From positions 264,113,609 through 264,177,608 of the forward strand of contig NC_133666.1 in NCBI RefSeq assembly GCF_037893015.1: 64,000 nucleotides of DNA, written 5' to 3'. Each line of letters begins with the position of its first letter. Within the stretch, counting starts at the first letter, position 1. Source of the stretch: Macrotis lagotis. Taxonomy: Eukaryota; Chordata; Mammalia; Peramelemorphia; Peramelidae. Positions 57,425 through 64,000 of the stretch are shown piece after piece. The notes below the pieces were generated by a model that was given only the letters and a program-made list of their open reading frames with translations, was not told the DNA's origin and ran no database searches. Both the position numbers and the translations under genes were made by a program.

Positions 57425-58185
57425 AGCCTGAGCCCAATTTCTGTTTTTCTTGGAGTCTTTAGATGCAGGAGCTTGTGCTTCCTCATCTTCAGACTGAGTA
57501 TTTTGATCCTTCTTGGGCTCATTTGCAAAATATTTCTCAATGGTCTTCCTCTTGTTTGTTTGTTCATTTTCCTAAGGCCTAAGCCTGTTTATTGGGGGTG
57601 CTTCCTGAGCTTTTGGGACACTCCCACAAGGGTCTCAGTGTGTGAGGTTCTGTCCTCCCTCCTGATCTGTGAATGAACATAAGAGCCCCCCCCCTCTGCC
57701 ACGGGGCCCAGGTGGGGGGCCCTGTTGTTCTATGGGAGGGGCCTAGACTGGGATCAGGATCTGAATGTGGTCAGAGCTCCAGGGTCCTGTTCCAGGGACA
57801 GAGGACAGAGCTCAGTAGTCTCTCTCTCTTCACTCCCCTCCCTCAGATCAATGGGCTCATGCCCTGGGGGCTCCTGCTTACTGGCTCCACCTGCTTCTGT
57901 TTCCAGGTCTAGGCCGAGGAAAGACCAGGCTGCTGCGAGCTGTTGCCCTCAGCTCTCTGGGGCTGCCTCCGGGAGGCTGAAGTTCCTTGGCTCTGGTGGG
58001 CCACCCCTCTGGTGGGCCGCCCCTCTGCCCCAGGGAGCAGAGCCTCTCTGCTCTTTTCCAGGTTACCTTGAGTAGGAGAACTGCCTCACTGGGTTCCTTT
58101 GTGGGTTCTGTCTCTCGAAAGTTTAGGTAGAGTCCTTAGTTTATGAGTTTTTATCAGAGAGCTCCTAAGACTCGATCCCTTCATG

Positions 58186-58200
58186 TCGCCATCTTGGCTC
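58186..58200 (-). promoter_or_regulatory. YY1-type motif at HAL1 5' end
   Basis: The minus strand reads AGCCAAGATGGCGACA, matching the YY1 core (AAGATGGCGGC-like) that sits at the start of L1 5' UTRs and helps position initiation. Function here is inferred. Confidence 0.55.
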
Positions 58201-58215
58201 CGCCCCCCAGTTTTT

Positions 58216-59340
58216 GTCAAATAATGAGTTCTTATCCTACAAGCTAATGTCTCTGGGTTTGTCAAGCAAGATTACTGTAGTCATTTACTGTTGTTTCTTT
58301 TGAACCTATCCTAATCCACCGACCTCTATTTCTTAACCAGTACCAGGCAGTTTTGGTAATTGTCATTTTATAGTATAGTTTTAGATATAGTAGAGTCACC
58401 TTCCTTTATAGAAGTGCTTTATAATTGTGTTCATACAGTTTCTCAAATATTTAATCCTGTCTACAGTTATTTTAAATAGAATTTCTCTTACTATCTCTTG
58501 CTCTTGGACTTTGTTGTTCTGTATATATATATATATATATATGTATATAATATATACATATATACCATATATACATATATAATATATACATATATATAAT
58601 ATATACATATATACATATATGCTGTTGAATTATATGGATTTATTTTATATCCTGCTACTTTGCTGAATTTGTTAATTGTTTCAAGGAGTTTTTTGTATGA
58701 TTTCCTCAGTTTCTCTAAGTATACCATCATATCAGCTGCAAAGAGTGAAAGATTTTTGGTATAGGTGCCATATACCACAAGAAAAAATGTATATTATTTT
58801 CTTATTAAGTTTTCACCAGAAGTCTATCATATCTAAGTTTTCTAAGATTTCATTCATCTTCTTAACTTCTTTCTTGTTTATTTTGTGTTTAGATTTATCT
58901 AGTTCTGAGAGAGAGGAAGGTTGAGGTCCCCCATTATTAAAGTTCTGCTGTCTATGTCTCCTTGTAATTCACTCAACTTTTCCTCTGGAATTTGAATGCT
59001 ATACTACTAGGTGCATACTTGTTAAATAATGATATAGTGTGATTACCTATGGTGCCTTTTAAGAAGATGTTTTTTTCTCTTTTCCCTTTTAATGAGATAT
59101 TTTTCTTTTTCTTTATCTGAGATCAGGATCGGTATCCCTGATCTTTTTTTACTTTAGCTGTAATATAGTATAGTATATTTTTCTCTATCCTTTTACCTTT
59201 TCCCTTGTATATATCTCTGTTTCAAATGTGTTTCTTGTAATCAACATATTGTAGGAGTCTGATCTTTAATCCATTATGCTATCTTCTTCCATTTTATGGG
59301 ACAGTTCATCCTATTCTCATTTACAGTTAAGATTACTAAT
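58216..59340 (-). pseudogene. L1 ORF2 fragment: EN start joined to RT core
   Basis: On the minus strand the endonuclease region is read at about 59300-58800 (M-G-D-L-N-L type motif near 58925, then N-E-I-L-E-N-L-D-M-I-D). It passes directly into LSLFAADMMVYLEKLRKSYK and SKVAGYKINPYNST, the region around the RT FADD motif, here F-A-A-D. The intervening EN end and RT fingers are missing. Not functional. Confidence 0.78.
58520..58620. repeat. (ATATAC)n/(TA)n low-complexity tract
   Basis: Imperfect ATATAC/ATATAT repeats inside the L1. The Tyr/Ile-rich frames over it are artefacts. Confidence 0.9.
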
Positions 59341-59771
59341 TCTGAAAAAAAAATTTACTAATTCTGTATTTCCCTCCATGCTGTCTTTCCCTTTTGAATT
59401 TTTCTTTCCTTCCCTCTCAGTCCTCCTCACCAGTTTTACTCTCTTTCCCCTTTAACTTTTCTTTTAAAATTTAACTTTCAGTTTATTTTCACTTATACAT
59501 TCACCTTCCCTTTTACCAGGTCCTCTTATCTTATCTTTCCTTTCTCCTGCCCACCTCACCCCCCCCCATTCCCTGTAGAGAATAGATTTTTAATCCCAAA
59601 TTGGAATGTATCTTATTCCCATTCTGGACCAGATCTATTGAAGAGAATGTACTCAGCATTCATATTTTCCCTTCTTTCCCTCTAAAATTATAATTATATA
59701 TATTGTGCTTGTTCATCTGTTATTATTTATCACTCAGGCACTATTAATCAGGAATCATCAATCACAGATTA

Positions 59772-59793
59772 AACAATTGATTAATCAATTGTT
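59772..59793. repeat. 22-bp perfect palindrome
   Basis: AACAATTGATT is followed directly by its reverse complement AATCAATTGTT. AT-rich neighbourhood with more ATTGATTAAT-like words. Confidence 0.9.
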
Positions 59794-60711
59794 CAATTGA
59801 TTAATTGATAAACTCAAAATGTTATCAAAGTACCATCACAGATTGATTGATAGATTACTTGATTATTTGATAAGCATCATTGCCTCAAAGTCACTAAGTA
59901 CCTCCCCTCTTCTGTCTCTTTAGAGGTAGACTTTTCAAGAGTCTTGAATTACATCAAGTTATAATCACTTTTTTCCTTGCCTCTTTTTCAAGTATTCTCC
60001 AAAGACACACAATCCTCATTAGCCAAAGTATCATCCAAAGTCTAATCATTTCATGAACTATTTGTATCCCTCCTCCAAGCCTATTTTCTCTCACACTTGC
60101 CCCCCTCCCCAGGAAATTTAACCCCTTGTTAAGTGAAGTAAGGATGAACTCAAAATCCTGATTTAATTAACTATAAGAATTTTAAAGGATTCTAAGTATT
60201 GTGAGGCTCTGAAGATCTAATTTGAAAATTTTACAAATGAGTGTAAGTTATGGGAGACATTGACTCAGGACTGCCCAGTTTATGATGCCCTCAAAGAAAT
60301 TGCTAAGCTTTGTCAGCACAGTAGAATTTAAGTGGGTTGAAGGATACTGAGACACTTAAGTTTAGAATTAACACCCCTGTTTTTCATCAGGGCTTTTTAA
60401 TCTCAAACATAGTAATTTCAACTTGGATGTCTTCAATGGAGAGACAAGACCCAACTATACCTGTATCCTCTAAATCCAATCTCTTCAAATATATTTGACC
60501 CTTAATTGGAGAAGTAGAACTGTTTTGTCTTCCCATTTAGGGTTGTATACAATTTGATGGTCTTAATAAACATTTGTTTTGTTTTTTTCCTTCCCTTTTT
60601 CATTTACCTTTTTATGAATCTCTTAAGTTGTATATTTGGCAACTGAATTCTCTGTTCAATTCCTGGTCTTTGTGTCAGGAAATTCTGAAAGTCCTCTGTT
60701 TTGTTGAACAG

Positions 60712-61560
60712 TCATCTTTTCCCAGACTGTATATGCTGAATTTTACAGGGTAGTAAATTCTTGGTTGTTATCCCAAGTCCTTTACCTTCTGATATATGAT
60801 ATTCCAGATCCTCTGGTCCTTCAATGTTGAGGCTGATAGTCCTAGTGTGAGTGTTTCCTTTGTACTTAAATTCTTTCCTTTTTGCTGCTTGCAGTATTTT
60901 CTCCTTTATTTGAGAGTTCTGGAATTTGGCTATAACAGCTTTTGGAGTTTTATCCTGGGATCTCTTTTGGAGGGGATCTGTGTATTCTTTCAATGGTTAT
61001 ATTGTTTTCTTATTCTAACACATTCGGACAGTTTTTTCCCTGATAATTTCCTGCTTGATTTTTTCCAGTTCTTTTTTTGATCTAGGCTTTCTGGTAGTTC
61101 AATAATTCATAAATTATCTCTCCTGGATCTATTTTCCAGATTGTTTGTTTTTTCTAAAAGGTAATTTACATTTTATTCAATTTTTTTTCAACCTTTTTTT
61201 TTGTTTGATACTATCTTGTCATCTTGTGGATTCATTGGCTTCTATTTGTTCAATTCTAATTTTTAAGGTTTTATTTTCTCTAATTAGTTTTTGTGTTTCC
61301 TTTTCCAGTTGGTTATTTTTACTTTTAATGTAGTTGATTTCTTTGGTCAATTTTTCACAATTGTCCTTCATGACTCTTATTTCTTTTTTTTCTAATTTTC
61401 TTCTTCCTTCTTTCGTTTTTAAATTCTTTTTAAAACTCTTCTATGAGCTTTTGGATTTGAGTCCAATTCATAGATTTTTTTTTGAGACTTTCCCTGTGAA
61501 ATGCTTTTTCACTAGTTTCTTCTTCCAACATGGCATTGTTATCTTTATCTGCAAAAGTAG
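60712..61560 (-). pseudogene. L1 ORF1, decayed
   Basis: Minus-strand codons 60993-60712 read AVIAKFQNSQIKEKILQAAK, then R-K-E-F-K-Y-K-G and I-S-L-N-I-E-G-P-E-D-L-E-Y-H, the ORF1 C-terminal domain. The coiled-coil part (61080-61560) is A-rich and broken by frameshifts. It is clearly more diverged from the HAL1 ORF1 at 56573-57424 than the two HAL1 copies are from each other. Confidence 0.75.
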
Positions 61561-62454
61561 TTTTCTATGGTGAGTACTCTTTCAGCTATTTTGCTCAGCT
61601 TTGTTGTTTTAGCTCTGCTCCTGGAGTATGGGGGTATAGAGTCAAGCTTTATATGCTGGGGTCGGGGTCTGATCCCTAACGTGTCATTGGCCAAGATGTT
61701 GCCTATGCAGACTACACCTTACTTTTGCAGTGATTTATTTCTATCTTTATGTCCAGGTTCTGCCTATGCAACATTTTGTTCCCAAACCAGTTCTGTCTTT
61801 TGTCCTAGGATATCCAGAGTTCAATCTTTGGGGTTGCAACCCTCCTTGTTGACTTGCTAGCTAGCTGCCAAGACCTAAACTGTTGTGAAACTGTGGGGAC
61901 CTGGATTGCATTGTGGATTAATACCTCCTGCTGGCTTTCTCCCCTCTCTAGCCTTGCTTGGCTTTACTTCCCCCTTTCCTCCAAAGAGACAGACCTTCAC
62001 TGAAGATCCTCCACAATGTCTACCACTGAAAACATCTTTGGACCTTTTCTTTTTCTTGGTGGAATCTGTAGCTTTAATGTCAGTGCAGAGGAGTCATTTA
62101 TCTTGGTAGGGAAAAGCTCCCTGGAGCATGTTAGCTTCACACATCCATCTTGGCTGTGCCCTGAAAATTCCCCACCAGAATTTAGACTCTGCTTCTAGGA
62201 TCCTGGACTCTGACAGATGATCATTTTCCTTTTCTTGTTTTGACTAGGCCAAATGCCAAATTCTGGCAATTTTTAAACCACCTTGCCTTTACTCTGGTTA
62301 TGCTTATTATCTGTCTCCTATCAGAACTGTCTCTCCCCCAGAATCTTGAACTTTGATAGCTGAACTTTCATCTTATCTTTCCTGGAACTGGACCATCATT
62401 CTAAATGACCAGTTGTAGACATTTCTAAACTGTATCATGGTGTGCAGAAATCCA

Positions 62455-62472
62455 GCCCCCCCCCCCCCCCCC
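62455..62472. repeat. C homopolymer run
   Basis: About 18 consecutive C residues. The length is likely uncertain in the assembly. Confidence 0.9.
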
Positions 62473-62489
62473 GACTCCCTGGCTATTTG

Positions 62490-62650
62490 GAGTTTCTATA
62501 TGTGTCTTTTCCCATTAGAATATGAATTCTTTGAGAACATGGATTGTCTTATTTGTTTTTGTTTCACCAAAACTAAGGGCAATATAAGCCAGAACATATA
62601 TTAAGTTCATGGTAAGTATTTAATAAATGCTCTTTTCATTCATTCTTCAT
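62490..62650 (+). repeat. L2 3'-end fragment, sense
   Basis: 'cccattagaatatgaattct', 'ttgagaacatggattgtctt' and 'gtatttaataaatgctcttt' are the classic L2 3' end. Confidence 0.75.
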
Positions 62651-62848
62651 TAATTCCTTCATTATAAGGTGAAGGTTATTGTAATCCCTGTATTAATGTT
62701 TTTGGGAACAGGGCTCCTGTCTTTCTTATAGGAAGAAAAAACAATTCTTGAAATTTCTTAAGATTCTTAGAGAAGGGATATGGGAAGTTAAGGTAGGATG
62801 TCTCTTCCTGAGGCTCTCTGAAGGGTAATATATAAACAGTTTATTTTG

Positions 62849-63300
62849 AGGCTTCAAGCGACTTTATTTCAATATGAGGAGGACTCCAAAGAGGGTATCA
62901 CTGGCAGAACCCGGCTGAGGTGCAATGTGGGAAAGCCCTGGTGGTCCCTGGAGGGTTCCAGGCCGTGTTCCCTGGGTGGGTGGGGGTGCACTGCAGGTCC
63001 TCAGGTGATGTGGTCCAGGTCCCGAGGTCATGAGTGGGGGGTGCTGGCTGGCTCCTTCACTCCTTCCTGTAGCTTCCTGTAGGTGGGACAGGACCCAGCT
63101 GGCAGGCACCAGGAGGCCGATGAAGCGGACCATCATGGCCAGGTCTTGTCTACCGGGCTCAACTCCTCCCGCAGGCGCCTCGGGCCTCTGAGCAGCCGCG
63201 GATCCAGAGGTTTCAAGGCAACGTCGGCCCAGGGGCCGGGGCAGGGCCGGGGCTCGGGGAGCGAGGAGCCAGGCCAAGGTCGCTCGGGAGAAATGTGCAC
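62849..63300 (-). pseudogene. COX8-like processed pseudogene
   Basis: GC-rich island on the minus strand. From 63277 (TTG where ATG is expected) it reads a basic, Arg/Pro/Leu-rich leader (A-W-L-L-A-P-R-A-P-A-L-P-R-P-L-G-R-R), as in a mitochondrial presequence. In another frame follows RRLREELSPVDK, and then LAMMVRFIGLLVPASWVLSH plus L-Q, matching the single transmembrane helix and ...PAGWVLSHL... motif of cytochrome c oxidase subunit 8. Y-R-K-E-stop can be read at the end (TGA at 63057-63059) after one more frame change. The span from start to stop is 221 nt, not a multiple of three. About 200 nt of 3' UTR with AATAAA (complement at 62863-62868) and a short A-rich end follow. Intronless, whereas COX8A has an intron. 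No clear TSD found. Subunit 8 belongs to respiratory complex IV. This copy is broken. Paralogue (8A or other) undecided. Confidence 0.6.
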
Positions 63301-63599
63301 TTTAACACTCTTGAAAGAAAAATGAGATCCAGAAAATCTACGGCTGTCTTCATTCTTTCTGTGGAAGCTACTGAATGGGTGGGTGTGGAAATGTTCCACC
63401 TTTTATTGAACCAATATGACTTAATTTTCATTTCTATTCTGAGACTGGTACCAATAATTTCAATTTGAATTTTGGCAGATTTGTTTTTTCTTCCAATTTG
63501 TCGGATTACTTGCTGTTGTGAATCTCACATAAAAAAAAATCTATTAAAGGTAGATTTGTTTATTACGCTAGACTGGTTTTTTCCTTTTGAATTTGGAAA
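63301..63599. other. Unassigned intergenic sequence
   Basis: No repeat or gene recognised. Confidence 0.35.
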
Positions 63600-63790
63600 T
63601 AATGGTAATGATACTATCCACTTCACATTTTTATAGCATTTTAATGTTTACAAAATACTTCTCTCACAAAAAATGCTGTGAGGAAAGATAGGTAGGTTGA
63701 ATATTATTATCTACATTTCACAGATGAGGAGTCCAAGGTTCAGAGGTGGAGAGACTTGACAGAATCCCTTTCCCAGTGCTATGAATTATG
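63600..63790 (-). repeat. MIR/THER1 SINE, antisense
   Basis: 'acatttttatagcattttaa', 'gttgaatattattatctaca', 'tttcacagatgaggagtcca' in order. Confidence 0.72.
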
Positions 63791-64000
63791 ATAGTTGGGT
63801 ATACAGCATCCCTGGAGAATCATTCAGCTGCAGCAGCAGTGAGAATCCTAACTGCAGAGTTACTGGGAAAAATGTCTTCAGAATGAAGAAATATTCTCTG
63901 TGCATAAATATAATATTGAGGAATAAAAAGTAAGAAAGACCCTAGTAGAATTGGTGAGTTTGGGTGCTTGCCTTTCTCTTCTCCCCCTCTCTTGTTTGTG

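Larger units (their letters stand above)
55102..58207 (-). mobile_element. HAL1 (half-L1) element, copy 2, near full length
   Basis: Starts at 58207 with GGCGGAGCCAAGATGGCGAC and ends at an A-rich tail by 55102. 8-bp TSD CAGTTTTT at 55094-55101 and 58208-58215, and the interrupted L1 reads on across it. It has a GC-rich 5' UTR (58207-57560), ORF1 and a 3' region, and no ORF2. Same orientation as the host L1. The youngest large element in the window. Confidence 0.9.
53895..62165 (-). mobile_element. L1 LINE, antisense, 5' UTR to 3' end, split by HAL1
   Basis: 5' end at about 62165 with the CCATCTTGG core at 62145-62153. ORF1 lies at about 61560-60712, ORF2 EN and RT pieces at 59340-58216, and ORF2 C-terminus plus 3' UTR at 55093-53895. 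HAL1 copy 2 interrupts the last part. Net L1 length is about 5.1-5.2 kb because ORF2 has lost more than 1 kb between the EN domain and the RT FADD region. Sequence between ORF1 and ORF2 (about 59.9-60.6 kb) is partly unassigned. Confidence 0.78.

Noticed and set aside
56721-58075. Plus-strand frames of 80-116 codons rich in Ser, Leu, Gly and Pro
   Set aside because: They are antisense to the HAL1 ORF1 and its GC-rich 5' UTR.
62864-63277. 137-codon minus-strand frame as an intact new gene
   Set aside because: It fuses the broken COX8-like coding part with its former 3' UTR and starts at TTG.

Overview
The window is AT-rich, CpG-poor mammalian intergenic DNA, almost certainly marsupial. The main clue is a dense population of tRNA-derived SINEs whose antisense strand reads 'ggcaatggggttaagtg ... 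cacacagctaggtaatta', many with intact target-site duplications (TSDs). Longer MAR1-like SINEs, tRNA-RTE composite SINEs, half-L1 (HAL1) elements, marsupial-type L1 tails, and older MIR/THER1, L2, CR1 and RTE relics also occur. An Australidelphian (for example dasyurid-like) source is my best guess. I cannot identify the species.

I find no intact host gene. The only host-gene sequences are two processed pseudogenes: a UBTD2 retrocopy on the + strand (11231-12631, 12-bp TSD) and a COX8-like retrocopy on the - strand (about 62849-63300). The other long open frames belong to LINEs, to antisense strands of repeats, or to microsatellites. No tRNA, rRNA, CRISPR, operon or bacterial-type feature is present.

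Layout. 1-11 kb: an L1 3' half, an L2 relic and nested SINEs/MIRs. 11-13 kb: the UBTD2 retrocopy inside an old L1 fragment. 13-16 kb: SINEs plus a locally duplicated (TG)n-bearing segment. 17.4-19.4 kb: a long antisense L2 ORF2 relic. 19.4-23 kb: mostly unassigned sequence, a MIR and a SINE. 23-26 kb: L1 pieces in both orientations. 27-29 kb: L2. 32.5-34.7 kb: a CR1-type LINE split by an L1. 34.8-38.5 kb: two L2 relics split by SINE, MIR and L1 insertions. 39-45 kb: L1/L2/SINE mosaics, a 100-bp palindrome and microsatellites. 46-49 kb: HAL1 copy 1 (+). 49.5-53 kb: RTE, L2 and L1 relics. 53.9-62.2 kb: one L1 (-) with HAL1 copy 2 inserted in it (8-bp TSD). 62.8-63.3 kb: the COX8 retrocopy.

The most interesting signal is in the 3' regions of both HAL1 copies. 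Each carries three antisense tRNA-SINE modules. Against ordinary SINE copies in this window, two of the modules show a strongly strand-asymmetric excess of A-to-G changes on the HAL1 sense strand. That pattern would fit RNA editing fixed in a source element, or selection for a G-rich tail. Elements here relate to one another by nesting and by borrowing L1 machinery, not by any shared host pathway.
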